Part shown: positions 1-11,300 of the stretch, piece by piece | How positions within the stretch are numbered: position 1 is the stretch's first letter | How the letters are laid out: each line of letters starts with the position of its first letter | From: Schistosoma haematobium | Taxonomy: Eukaryota; Platyhelminthes; Trematoda; Strigeidida; Schistosomatidae | DNA: 64,000 nt | Direction: 5' to 3' | Assembly (NCBI RefSeq): GCF_000699445.3 | Contig: NC_067198.1 | Span: 38,787,523 to 38,851,522, forward strand | Notes under the pieces: model-generated | What the model was told of the DNA's origin: nothing | Databases searched by the model: none | What the model saw: the letters and a program-made list of their open reading frames with translations, nothing else | Made by a program: the position numbers and the translations under genes

Positions 1-1994
1 TACCTGTAGATGTGTCACAAAGTAAGGTTTCTTTACCTGTTCCCATCTGTTTGATGCGTAGTTTAAGTGTTGTGGACGATAACTCGTGCTGAAGATCACT
101 GTCTTCTTTTTGAAGCTCGGCGAGTTTAAGAAGGTCGATTCCTTGGAAACTGTTCAAGGAAGTTATGCGAGATAAAGCGTCTGCAACTACATTGTTTGCT
201 CCAGAGATGTGTTGAATGTCTGAAGTAAACTGCGAAATGTAGTCCAGTTGTCGAGACTCACGGGGAGAGTACTTGTCAGAAAGAGAGCTTAACGAGAAAG
301 TGAGCGGTTTATGGTCCGTGAAAAGAGTGAATTCACGACCTTCGATATAGTGTTGAAAATGTCGTACAGCACAATACATAGCTAGGAGTTCCTACCGAAT
401 GTGCTGTACCTAGATCCGGTGTCTAGCAACCTTCTAGAGAAAAATGCCAAGGGTTGCCAGTAGTTGTTAACCCATTGTTGTAAGACTCCTCCGATTGCTG
501 AGTCGGATGCGTCTACTGCGATGCTAATGGGTGCTTCGGTGTCCTGATGTGCGAGCATTGTTGCTTTAGCAATCAGTTCCTTAACTGTGGAGAATGCTTT
601 TCGTGCGGTGTCGTCCAAATTAATGGATTTCGCATTTCCACGAAGTTGGTCGGTCAGAGGTTTCATAATTAATGCGCATTTCGGTATGAAACGTCTATAG
701 AAACTTACGAGGCCGTTGAACGTGCGTAATTGCTTGACGGTGGTCGGTTCTGGGTAATCCAGAATGGCCGCCACTTTGGTCCTAAGAGGTCGAATGCCTT
801 GAGCATCGATAGTGTGTCCCAGAAAGTCTAACGAGTCGGTTCCGAATTGGCATTTCTGAACGTTTACAGTAATGCCATGTTTTTGAAGTCGTTCGAAAAC
901 AAGATCCAGATGCTTGAGATGTGTTTCTCTGTCCGGACTTGCGATTAGACAGTCATCAACATACGCGTGTACGAAGTTGAGACCTCGAAAAACGTCGTCT
1001 ATGAATCTTTGGAATGTTTGAGCACCATTTCGTAGACCGAAAGGCATTCGCAAAAATTCATAGAGTCCGAAGGAGTTATGATAGCTGTTTTCGGTATGTC
1101 GTCAGTAGCCATAGGGATTTGGTTATACGCTTTAACCAAGTCGATTTTCGAAAAGACAGTTGTACCTTTCAAGGTAGCTGTCAAATCGTGAATGTGAGGC
1201 AACGGGTAACGATCGGGAATGGTTTTCGCGTTCAATCGCCGATAGTCACCAGTTGGACGCCAATCGTTGCTGTCCTTTTTAGGTACCATGTGCATCGGAG
1301 ATGCATATGGGCTACTTGACGGTCGTATGATCCCTAAGTCTATCATGTGATCGAATTCGTTTTTCGCTAACTTTAGCTTTTCGGGAGCTAGTCGTCGTGC
1401 TTTAGAAAATACAGGTGGTCCTGTAGTCGTGATGTGATGTGTAACATTGCTGGTTACACACGGTAATCTCGGTTGCGTTTGTTGTATCCCAGGGTACTTA
1501 TCGAGTAGTGGTTGATAGAGTGGGTCTATCATATGTTTAATTGTGACTGGGGATAATTTGCAACCAGTAAAAGAAGTTACGCAAACGGATAAATTAGTGT
1601 TTCCGTCTACTAGCCTCCGTTTGCGCGTGTCGATGATCAGATTGTGGTGTTGTAGAAGGTCCATACCAATGATTGGTATAGAAACATCTGCAACAACGAA
1701 AATCCAGTGTATGGGTTTGCGTAAACCCACGTTAAGGTAAACGTACCTTTTGCCATACGTAGCGATCGGTTTTCCGTTTGCCGCCTGTAAGTTTAGGGTC
1801 GATTCGTGAAGCCGGTCGTTAGGATTTGCTGGGAGAACGCTAACTTCTGCGCCAGTGTCGACGAGGTAGCGAACTCTCGTTGTCACATCTGTGACGTATA
1901 ACAGACGGCTTTGTTCGCCGGCTACGGTTGCCGTTAACGCGTGCCGGCCTGGAAGTTTCCCGAATTGTTTTTCGAATCAGTCGGTTTCGTGTTG
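1..1994 (-). pseudogene. Ty3/gypsy pol polyprotein, partial and frameshifted
   Basis: Pol region of an LTR retrotransposon, entering from the right and cut off by the window start. In order on the minus strand I read an aspartic protease ([12 protein letters not shown] near 1845), the reverse transcriptase fingers ([20 protein letters not shown] near 1240), the RT palm with YVDD near 960, and an RNase H-like region (FTDHKPL near 310). Two single-base deletions break the frame: one near 1070, just before the [10 protein letters not shown] block, and one near 391 at the start of RNase H. Each missing base lies in a short run, so these look like simple slippage losses. The copy therefore cannot make a full Pol. 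Gag lies immediately upstream in a different frame. RT and gag style place it in the CsRn1/Boudicca group of trematode gypsy elements (inference from motif recognition). Confidence 0.85.
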
Positions 1995-2767
1995 GGAAAA
2001 TTGCAGGGTTTTCTGCAATTTCTGGAAAACTTTCCATACTGGTTATGATAACAGCACCAGTCGGGGTTATCTGTCTCTCGTGGTCTAGAGACAGATCGCT
2101 TACGAGAAATGCTTCTACGTGGTGTGCGCGATCTCTTACGGTCGGTACGAAGACTAAGATAACGCGTGAGTGTGTGACATAAGTCGGTTATATCATTCTG
2201 AGTCGTGTGAGGCTTTTCTTTGACTGAAAATACCTCGGTAGTAGAAGGTTTCGTAATTTCTAGAATGCGGTCGGCAGATACAGCTAGCTCGTCTAAGGCG
2301 TTGTTCTGGAACGAGACCAGAACTGCTTGCACCTGTTGGGGAAGTTTTGACAAGAAGAGTTGTTTGAATAGACCTTCGTCGAAAGTTCTTGGGCCTATAA
2401 CCTCTCTCATCCGTTGCAACATGTCTGTCGCAGAACCGTGTTGCAGGTCGATGTTATTGAAGAGTTGATCTAGCCTTTGTCGATCGGTTAGATCTCCTCG
2501 TTTAAGAATCGAGCGTTTTAAGATTTCGTAAGGATCGGAAACATCACTAGTAAACATACTAGGTGTTACGTACCTGTTGAATTCGCGCGGTAGTGCCCTG
2601 ACTACTGCGAGGAATTGTGCACGTGTGTCGATCACGCCGTGCTCGGAGAAGTCGGCTTCTGCGTAGCAAAACCAGGCTTCGATGTTGTCGGGCCAGAAAG
2701 GCATCAGTTGAAACGAAGGTGGGGACAAAGTCTTAAGCTTGAGTACTTTAGGTGTGTGTTCAGTCAT
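1934..2767 (-). CDS. Gypsy-type Gag protein (277 aa)
   Basis: Open frame from an ATG at 2767 to a TAA at 1934. The frame is open further upstream to 2884, but that segment is hydrophobic and unlike gag, so I prefer the ATG that opens MTEHTPKV. The N-terminal half has the flatworm gag pattern ([18 protein letters not shown]). The C-terminal part is Arg/Ser-rich and ends in a zinc knuckle, [18 protein letters not shown], which fits C-x2-H-x9-C-x3-C. This CHCC spacing, in place of the usual CCHC, is a known mark of the CsRn1/Boudicca group. Gag would package the element RNA in cytoplasmic particles. Pol overlaps it in the -1 frame. The tRNA-Trp primer site and LTR lie just upstream. This gag frame is unbroken, unlike pol. 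Confidence 0.8.
   Translation of the reverse strand: MTEHTPKVLKLKTLSPPSFQLMPFWPDNIEAWFCYAEADFSEHGVIDTRAQFLAVVRALPREFNRYVTPSMFTSDVSDPYEILKRSILKRGDLTDRQRLDQLFNNIDLQHGSATDMLQRMREVIGPRTFDEGLFKQLFLSKLPQQVQAVLVSFQNNALDELAVSADRILEITKPSTTEVFSVKEKPHTTQNDITDLCHTLTRYLSLRTDRKRSRTPRRSISRKRSVSRPRETDNPDWCCYHNQYGKFSRNCRKPCNFPNTKPTDSKNNSGNFQAGTR
1967..1973 (-). promoter_or_regulatory. Possible -1 ribosomal frameshift site between gag and pol
   Basis: The minus strand reads GAAAAAC in the gag frame as G AAA AAC, a weak slippery heptamer, where the pol frame (-1 relative to gag) is already open. A -1 slip here would fuse Gag to protease. It may instead be a chance A-run in a decaying copy. Confidence 0.25.
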
Positions 2768-2921
2768 GATGAAGTATGAAGTACGATAATGATCGAGGGG
2801 AAAATATATATATATCCAAGAAAAAACACGAAAAAAAATCACAATGTTTAAAAAAAATAATGCAATGATATATAAAAATCCCAAAAAGGAACAGACTCAC
2901 AGTTGCAATAAGGTGTACCAG

Positions 2922-2939
2922 ATCACGTCGGGTTCACCA
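2922..2939 (-). other. Primer-binding site complementary to tRNA-Trp
   Basis: The minus strand reads TGGTGAACCCGACGTGAT, which matches the complement of a tRNA-Trp 3' end apart from one base. It lies one base inside the LTR edge and about 150 bases upstream of the gag ATG. tRNA-Trp priming is known for CsRn1-type trematode elements, so site, gag knuckle and RT agree. Confidence 0.75.
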
Positions 2940-2940
2940 A

Positions 2941-3415
2941 TGATGATGTCACAGGTATTCAGTGTTTGACAACGCTTCTACCAGTAACACCTTCTAATAT
3001 ATTTCGTTCCCACCAAGAGAAATCAAAAGACAGAGTCGAGGAGATCGGAAGAGTATATTTGGCGATGACCAATATATCGGAATTCTCTGATCTAATCTGG
3101 CTAGCGATTGCGGTTGATGTTGAGCACGGCGTTACCACACGTGATCTGGTGCGGATGCCTGACCGAGCGCCTTCAGCTAGGTGAGTCCACTAAAACATAT
3201 GGTCAGCATCCAATGTCGAAAACTTAGTGCTATTTATTTTGGGGATTTATTTACCGCTACATGCTATTCCAGGAATCAGTTTAGTTGCGGTTCTTTGAAC
3301 CCAGTTCAACAATTTGCTCTGTTTCTTAAACAGGAGCTATCCACTTGTATGACGAACGAATACTTTAGACAAAGTCAAAACGGTTTTAGCATTCAAAGGG
3401 CTGAAAGACCCACAC
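2941..3415 (-). repeat. 5' LTR of the gypsy element
   Basis: The LTR must end (minus strand ...CATCA) next to the primer site at 2939. The outer boundary is uncertain: the best candidate is a minus-strand TGTGTGGG start at 3415, giving about 475 bp. No second LTR is in the window, so the edge cannot be confirmed by comparison. Confidence 0.5.
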
Positions 3416-4122
3416 ATTGACCATAGGGTTCTAAAACCTTTAGTGGCTATCATGGTAATCGTTACTAATCAGCTAGTAGTAAGAGGCATCCACAGACATA
3501 ATAGTAGGCGATTTTGAAGTGAAAAATGTATGTTACGATAACATAAAATAATGACCTCGACTAAGTGAATGAATGTAACTTTAGGTCAAAATGACATGGA
3601 AAAAATTGGAACGAACTCACTTAAAGCAGGAAAATTTTGCGTTTTTGAATAATAAGAATATTCCAATGAGTTCTGAATGTCATAACGTGGAGAGCCCATA
3701 AAATGATGATTCGTTCGGTGAGTGATGTGATTGTGTAAATGTCATTATTTAATGACAGTACGAACAAGATTAATAATTCCACATCCGGTCATGATATTGA
3801 CGATAATGTAATAATAAGCATATAGTGGTAATTTGGATCGTAATGGAACAATCCGACGAATGGATCAGTGAGAATAGTTGACATGAGGACAAAGTAACGA
3901 CAAGAGAATAAGATTTGTGCATGTCCATGTCGTGTGCACAGGCTTTGCTGAATGCGTTGGATTAGAGTTTGAGCTGGATCCGTTGAGTTCGTCCACCGAA
4001 TGTATCAAGTGCAGAAGTCTCTTCATCGACGTAGCTTGCTGCGTTAGGTTCGTCGTCGGCAGGGTCACCACTTTTGTGGCCCGTTATTTAGATCGGACGA
4101 TGTTTGTTGACGAGCTCTCCAC
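3416..4122. other. AT-rich flank and possible leader of a second LTR element
   Basis: No gene recognised. On the minus strand an open frame at 3865-4071 follows directly from the LTR at 4123-4571 and could be the leader or start of that element's gag, but I recognise no domain. 3420-3860 shows nothing. Confidence 0.3.
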
Positions 4123-4571
4123 TTTAGTGACCCAAGATCTGACTCCAAGTAGATCGTATGTATGCTTGTTATCACCTACCCCCGTATATAATCATCGACT
4201 TAAATCGCGTTCAGTGAATGACGGAATTAAATAAGTCAAATAACGAGAATGGACTTTTGAATACATATATTTTGTATAGGAAGTGAATAGAATATAACTA
4301 AGCAAAGCGACGCGCAGTGGAGATGATGGGTAAGCCGACTTTACTTTAGTCAAGCGTTAATCAATATTTATAGGCACACAAAAATAAGTCACAGACATGT
4401 GATGAGTAATGGGATAGGAAGTGAACACACCTACGTGCTCATATAAAAACAGTGATAATTGATAAGCGAATAATTAACATGGTCAAAATGTGACTCAAGT
4501 AGAATGAATAGATTGAGCTGTCCGAGAGCGAAAATAAGATATATGGGCTTAACATAATATCCGACACTACA
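4123..4571 (-). repeat. LTR, long variant (449 bp), opposite orientation to the 5411 copy
   Basis: Minus strand begins TGTAGTGTCGG (4571) and ends CACTAAA (4123). It aligns along its length with the LTR at 11086-12113 and, in inverse orientation, with 5411-5730. It carries an internal block of about 130 bp (roughly 4200-4325) that the 5411 copy lacks. The flanking four bases do not match (ccac, ctat), so it is probably the edge of a longer element and not a solo LTR. Confidence 0.7.
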
Positions 4572-6010
4572 CTATTTGGGAGAACACATTGACACGTAAT
4601 TTAGGGTATCCCATCTTGTGAATTTGATTTTCATAAAAATACAATATGTATTCCACTTGCTTTTCATTTCACATCAAACAGATAAATATGCACCAATATT
4701 TGTAGTGGAAATATGGGATTCATCTAGGTTCGATCCGCCTGCAAAACACTCAAATAAGAAATATGCATCTGCCTCATACTCGTTGGGATAATCCTGGACT
4801 CTATTTGAATTTTTTGCTTGTGCAAACTTCATGTCTATCTAAACCAGTTCTCTGACTACTTCGAGAGGACTTGCTATTCCGTCTGATTCATTAAACCACT
4901 GACTAGGGATTCTACTCAGCATACATTGGTTGTGAGAATATCCAACATCTGATACAATAATATCATATATGTGACCAGAATTCGCCTCATTCAGAACATA
5001 TTTGTCACATTCATCAGAGAAATCACTAGAGAATTTGATTTTTTTCCAACATATTCCTCAAATTTACTGAAAATTTCATTAAAGTCTGCATGTATCAAAA
5101 CTGCATCAGGTTTCCTATCATGATTAGATTCACCTAACATATTTTCCTCAGATTTGTGAGAAATGTCATCAGAAATATGTGAATCATTAGGGTAATTTAT
5201 ACCTGGTACAATAACATGAGAAATCGGATAAGAAGTTGATCGACTGGTAGCTTGTGTCTCACAATGATTCTGAGTTTCATTTAACTCTGGACTGTTATGT
5301 GGCTCTACACCGCTTTTCGAAGTCGTGGATAAAAATAAATGATCATTAGATACACTTAAATTACAATTACAAATTCTAGCATAAGTTGCAGCGAAACGAA
5401 CCATAGTATTTGTAGTGTCAGTTATTATATTAAGCCCATATACCTTATTCTAGCTTTTGGACATCCTATTCTATTCATCCTACTTGAGCCATACTTTGAC
5501 CTTGTTATTTATTCGCTTATCAATTTAGACTGTTTTTATATGAGCGTATACGTGTGTGCCCTTCTTATCCTATTAATCACATGTCTGTAGCTTTGTTTTG
5601 TCTGACTATAAATATTGAGTAACGCTAGACTAAAATGGAGTTGGCTTCCCAGCCATCGTGGATTAAATACGAGAATAGGCGATAACAATCATTTTATACG
5701 ATCTTGGAGTCAGATCCACGGGCCACTAAATATTACAAACTAACTGAATGTATACAAGCTCATCACATTTAAAGCATTTAAAATTACGAAATACACATGA
5801 GTTGCATGGGTGAAACTTGCAACACAAAAAGCAGTTGTAGCGTGGAAATGAGTCGCGGCTGATTATGAACACCACTACAAGAAGAGCGCGTATCAGAAAA
5901 TCAGAAGGCAGATGAAGGTTGTAACAAGGTTTATTCGTTGGCGATCTCGTGGTATCGAAATTATACCGAGATCGTGCCAAAGGAAATACAAGCGGAACCA
6001 ATGGGCAAAC
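4572..6010 (-). pseudogene. Degenerate gypsy gag-pol remnant with zinc knuckles, split by a solo LTR
   Basis: Minus-strand coding remnant in two pieces, 5735-6010 and 4991-5406. The right piece holds cysteine-rich knuckles, the second being CFKCDELVYIQLVC, which has CCHC spacing with Tyr in place of the metal-binding His. Removing the solo LTR (5411-5730) and one copy of its TATT duplication brings the second knuckle directly into frame with the left piece, which ends at a stop at 4991. The left piece is Ser/Asn-rich and ends in AVLIHADF and KFEEYVGKKSNS, a style I associate with schistosome retroelement polyproteins, though no catalytic domain is visible. Below 4991 reading frames are broken. 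Non-functional. Confidence 0.6.
5411..5730 (+). repeat. Solo LTR (320 bp) with 4-bp target duplication
   Basis: Starts TGTAGTGTC and ends CACTAAA, flanked by TATT at 5407-5410 and 5731-5734. It holds a TATATGAG promoter-like stretch. This is the short variant: it lacks the roughly 130-bp block found in the other two copies. The length is close to the published Boudicca LTR (about 330 bp from memory), so that family is likely. Solo LTRs form by recombination between the two LTRs of one insertion. Confidence 0.8.
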
Positions 6011-6344
6011 GTGCGAGCGTACAAAGCCATAGTCAACGGAAGAATAATGGAGGAGTGATGGATGTCTTTAGTATAGTCAAACAAACGAGCACAGTAAAAC
6101 AATCACCCGTACAATTGGTTACAGTAATAATTGTTTCCATTAAACCAATCGCGTTCTCTTGGTAAAAGTAGGTCACTACACATTTACCAAACTTATGCTC
6201 ATCTTCGTGACCTGATTCGCAACTTCTCAATAAATTATCTGAATAATTTTGATGTTGGGGGGGGATGACCAATTTATTGTTCAATGGGAATTTGCTTAGT
6301 AGTTTAGTAAAATGTAACAATCATACATTTAGTACATCATTTGT

Positions 6345-6445
6345 ATATCGTCTTTGAAGTATTTCTTACAAACCTCACAGTTCCTTCACTTCTGTTATGG
6401 TGGTATATACTACTTATATCTATCAACATAAGTAGCATACGCCAC
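6345..6445 (-). repeat. Hairpin repeat family D, partial copy
   Basis: Minus strand carries the shared end GCTACTTATGTTGATAGATA followed by taagtagtatata. The CTACTTAT/ATAAGTAG halves form a hairpin. Five other copies occur in the window (36035, 42600, 44330, 52685, 60735). Confidence 0.6.
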
Positions 6446-8060
6446 AAAAGAATTAAATGTAGTTCTGATAGAATGAATTCGGGTATGCATGTTTTTGTAT
6501 GTTGTGTTTTGTTTTCGCTTTATTTATCCTAGCTGTAGCATTATTCACCTTTTCTCATTAATATAATATACTTTTCATCATGTATTGTTCATTAGATAGA
6601 ATTACTAACTACCTATGTCTCTTATTTGTTTTTTAGACAGATTCATCCGTCTAGCTATATCAGAGTCTTGTTTGAAATGGAAAATTAGATAAACTTTGCA
6701 TCTGATCAGTTAGAAGAGGTTTGGTGTAATAACTGTAACATCGAACATGGCTAGAATTATTTGAAAATCAGGAGGTATTTTTCTGCCAATAGCATACTGA
6801 CATGATTTTATAAAATAGCTAACAATTCACAGTCATTCAAATTTACATTCGTAATTCAAATATCACTTTGCTTAGTTTGAAATATAATATAGTAATAATA
6901 AACACAGATAGACAGTGGTTAGCAGTGGAATCCAACCATTGCTCACCATATTGGTAATTAGAAGCAAATAGTAAAATGGTCAAAACCTATCGTATATCTG
7001 ATCATTGGTGATTGTCAGCAATCCTAAATGAACGTTTGGTCCTCTAAAAGTGCTTATATTCATGTAGTGACATCCTTGGAGTACCCTGTAAAGCGAGCAA
7101 GACCCCCTTGAAGTAAACTATTTGCACAAGTAGTCAACTAATTTATGTTCACTAGTTAACCTAGCCGAAAATCTTTCGATACACGAATCCTTGGCATTTT
7201 GAAAAGATGAATATAATTACCATCATAACATTCGCGCTCTGGAACGAAGGTCCCGAGCTTGACTATCCCGTGAAAGGTCGTGGATATGTACCTCTGAGAA
7301 GTCCCGCATTAGAATGAATTGTCCGTCCAGTGATTACAGGTTCTCAATGGTTAGTTTAAGTACAAGGTTTATAACTAATAACCCAATAACCAGCTCAAAT
7401 TCTAAATAACCTGTTTATCCAATCCTTTTGTCTACATCGTACAATCTATAGTTCAGTCAGTCTGCTCATTTGTTGGTTAGTTAATTGGGGATTAACCAGT
7501 CGTTTCTGATATCATTAACGTATAGGATACAGACAAAAATTAAAGAGACCTATTTACGCTTGAATTATTTTTATACTATAAAAATAGGAAATTTAAGAAG
7601 AAAAAAAGCATTATTGTTTAAATAAACTGGTTTATTTGTTTTCTGAACAAGATTTAAAGTGAAAATCTAGAAAAACAGAATTAATCTCATAATCCATACG
7701 ATGCTACTCATATTTACCATACCTCAAAAGTTGAGTAAATGCACTAATCAATAAGGTCATTTGGCAAAAAACATTGTTCATTGAAAATTGTTCTCTACTT
7801 TTGTTTGTATTTGTTTAGTGGTTTGTAAAAAAATGTCTGTTATTCAGCTATCCAATTTTGTGTACATTTTAATTTATGGATTTCTTCTTGTATTCTGTTA
7901 TTTAATTACTGTAATTCAATTGTGTTTACTACTTACATTTAATTAGTAGTTTGTGTGATATTTCTAAGATAAATGTTCATTATTATGCTGTAAATTGTTT
8001 TTGTAAATAAATTATTTCATTTAAACAAACAAGTTAAATGATCTGCTATTGATTGCTGAA
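6446..8060. other. AT-rich stretch downstream of the ptf1a gene
   Basis: No gene or recognisable repeat apart from a short Sm-alpha-like scrap near 6905-6935. It will contain the ptf1a 3' UTR. An AATAAA on the minus strand at 7631-7636 is a possible poly(A) signal, about 430 nt past the stop, but the AT content makes this weak. Confidence 0.4.
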
Positions 8061-8305
8061 TTAAATAGCCTTTATACATTCAAGTTTTTCTGGAATCCAT
8101 AATTTAGCGACCAAAATATTAGTAGAATTCGATGAACTATTTCGACTCCATGGTGGATTATCACGATGCCAACTTAAACTATGTCCAAGAAGAATTTGTT
8201 CAGACTGGTAATAGGGATCATTAATTGTTTTTGTTTTATCATTAGTATGAGAATGATCGTCAAAAATTCTTGTATCATCCCTTCGTCCCATCATCATTTC
8301 AAATA
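8061..8305 (-). CDS. ptf1a: ptf1a last exon with RBPJ-binding-like tryptophan boxes
   Basis: Acceptor CCCCATAAAG precedes 8305; stop TAA at 8061-8063; 80 complete residues after the split codon. Recognised only through GHSLSW and AKLWIPE, which align with GHSLSW and AKVWTPE of vertebrate PTF1A. The reading frame continues exactly from the exon 2 donor. Confidence 0.82.
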
Positions 8306-11300
8306 CTTTATGGGGAGAAAATGTTCAAATAGAAAGTTAAATTATGAATTGATTATAATTTAAGAATGAAAGTGTATGAATTTACTTATATTATCCAAAA
8401 TCTCATAAGCTAATCTCGTAGGTGTTTATTATCGAAAACGATTCATTATTTAAAGAAATAGAAAAACAGAATGTCCAAACTAATAGTTGTTAGTTATTCC
8501 ATCAAAAATGGGCAAGTGAAATCAACATACTAATAGAACAATTACTAATATCATATGTACTTAGGTGCTAGTTTTTTAGAGATTTGTACTGTCTGGAGAT
8601 ATCGTTTGTCAGAATTTGACATCAGACAAATAGTTACTGAAAACCAGACTGTGTCAGGCATCTGTTTTTCCCTATATACAACTCTTTAGTGATCTTAAAC
8701 AACTCATTAGTGGAAAATTAGCTCGACAGCGAAAGTGGGTAAATATTTTATTTTATCCTGAAATGACCACAGCTGTAGTTGTAGAGTAGGAATTCCGCAT
8801 TCCATCTTAAGCATAGTCCCAGATGACCACCTTTGTGCAACTATGATCTGAGAGAAAATATTTATGTCAATGCGCGCTGATCTTTAATGACTCCATATTT
8901 TATATACTGAAACTATTTGGTAACCAATATATCAAAAAGTACTAGTTATAGACTAGAATAGCTTTCATATCACCTTAATCACTTGTATTTTGCTTACTGT
9001 AGTCCACATACTTGAAACCACCAAAAGAATAACAACTGAATTCAGGGTAATTCATAAATAAATATTATCATTTTTCGAATACCCTGTTTTAACAATAATG
9101 AATGTTTACAGGTAAACATAATGAGGGCTATCATTGTTAAGATTGGTATGGTTGATAGTTTTCAACACTTATGTCAATCAGACACTAGATTACCACAAAT
9201 AATGGCATATATGGCAATATATTATAGTTACTGGTTAACATAAATGTGAAAACTATATTCTGTACACTTTGAATATGTTTATTTTGAATATGTGATCTCT
9301 GTAGATTTGTCAGTCATCACTTTCTAATTATGATGTAAGTGGAGAGATTAGAGCTGCCTGCAGTCGATCAAAGTTAAATATTTCATTTGCTATTCACCTA
9401 AATTGACCTGTGATGGATAAGAAAACCAAAAGTAACTCTTCTATATTTGCTTCTACGGATAATCATAGTCATCTTGAAAATAACGAATACATGGATTTCG
9501 TAGGTTGAACTCGTTTATTTCATAATAATTTCCGTCACAATTTTACCAAACTCCTTACTCAATATAAACATAGTAGTCTTCTCAGTTATTCTCAGCTACG
9601 TTTCAGTATGGCCCATAGATTTCAGACAAGTAATTATACTATTACACTTAGTATTATACATTCATCCTCAAATGTAATAAATTCATAGACCCTTTGAAAG
9701 CATGAAGAATGAAACAACTGCTTCATAATAGAACAACTGTATCCTCACTAGTACTTAGTCATGACCGCTCACAAGATCAAACTTATGGCCTTTAGATTTT
9801 ATACCTATTATCATATCATCTAATCAGCGTTGGTAACAAATGTTTCGTATGTTCCGAATTCTGTCTCTACAATAATTCCCTAATTGATATCTACAAGATA
9901 TTTTAATAAATTTTGTATGTTCATTTCATTGTACTTCCATCTTATTATACCTCATTTCGTTTTATACGTTTATTTTCATCGTAACCATAAAAAAAGGTAA
10001 TCTTATTCTATCTAACCAATTAAACTTTTTGATTATACAAGAACAATTTAACATAAATGTTGGATGCCGACTCAATGGTCTAGGGGTTAATCATTCACGC
10101 TCAAGACCGATAGGTCCTATGTTCGAATCTCTCGAGGTGAGACCGTAGATGCGTACTGCTAAGGAATCCCATACTAGGACAAAACAGCTGTCTAATACTT
10201 CTTGGTTTTCCATGGTGATCTAGCTTTAATCGACTCATAAATTCAACTAATACAATTACTATACTACTCACAAAACCCCCCACTCCGAATATAAATGCTT
10301 AATATATTTAATAATTAACAATAAACAATTATCAATGAACTATTTTACATCATACAATAAAAACAACCTAAAATGTTAGTTAATTACTTATCATTTTGTA
10401 TGAGATCAGAGAATAAAGAATAAACAAACGCAAGTAGTAAACCATTGTTTATACATCTTTAAATGTAATGAACTCATCATTAATTATGACAGATAACCTG
10501 CTGTTTATACACTGATAATCTTAATACTTTCTAAACTACTTAGACACTAAACTAAACTGCAACTGGACAATATGTATATACGATTAGTTTATCTAATGAA
10601 TAAAAGCACAAAAATTGACATGACATGAATAATAAAAAAAAGGATCAAACTAATAATATGTTTACTGTGAATGATTACTGTAATCAAAGCATAATTAGTC
10701 CAACAGTGTTAGATGACCTTTCATTGAATATGTCTTGAAACTAAGTATAAAATAAATAAACAATACTATTAAGACAATAAAAAGGTAAGTCGTAATCAAA
10801 TAATTACTGAAATCATTCATAGTCTGAACATTGAAAACAGTTGATGTTTTCTTCTTATTCATTAGTTTAAAATAAACAAACAAACAATTACAATCGCTTG
10901 ATAAAAGTGTGAATTTATTGTAAAAACAAAAACAAAAAGAGCTTCATATGATTAGAATTATATGAGTTTGTTTTAAAAATTTAGAAAAGTTTCAGTAATT
11001 TTGAAAATATATCGTATTTATAAGTTATGATAGATAGTGGCTAACAGTGAAATCCAAGACGTGCGTTTCGTTCCACTTGAGACTCTTTAGTGGCCCGTGG
11101 ATCTGACGACAAAAAGATTGTAGTGAATGTTTTTTATCGCCTATCCTCATATATAATCATCGAATTAAATCGCGCTAGTCAATAACGGAATTAGATAAGT
11201 CAAATAACGAGAATGGACTTGTGAATATATATATTTTGTATATAAAGTGAATGGAATAGAGAGAAAAGAAACGACGTAGAGTGGAGATGGCCGGTAAACC

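Noticed and set aside
1014..1319. 101-codon open frame on + within the gypsy pol
   Set aside because: Antisense to reverse transcriptase coding sequence.
8181..8363. 60-codon open frame on +
   Set aside because: Antisense shadow of the last ptf1a exon.
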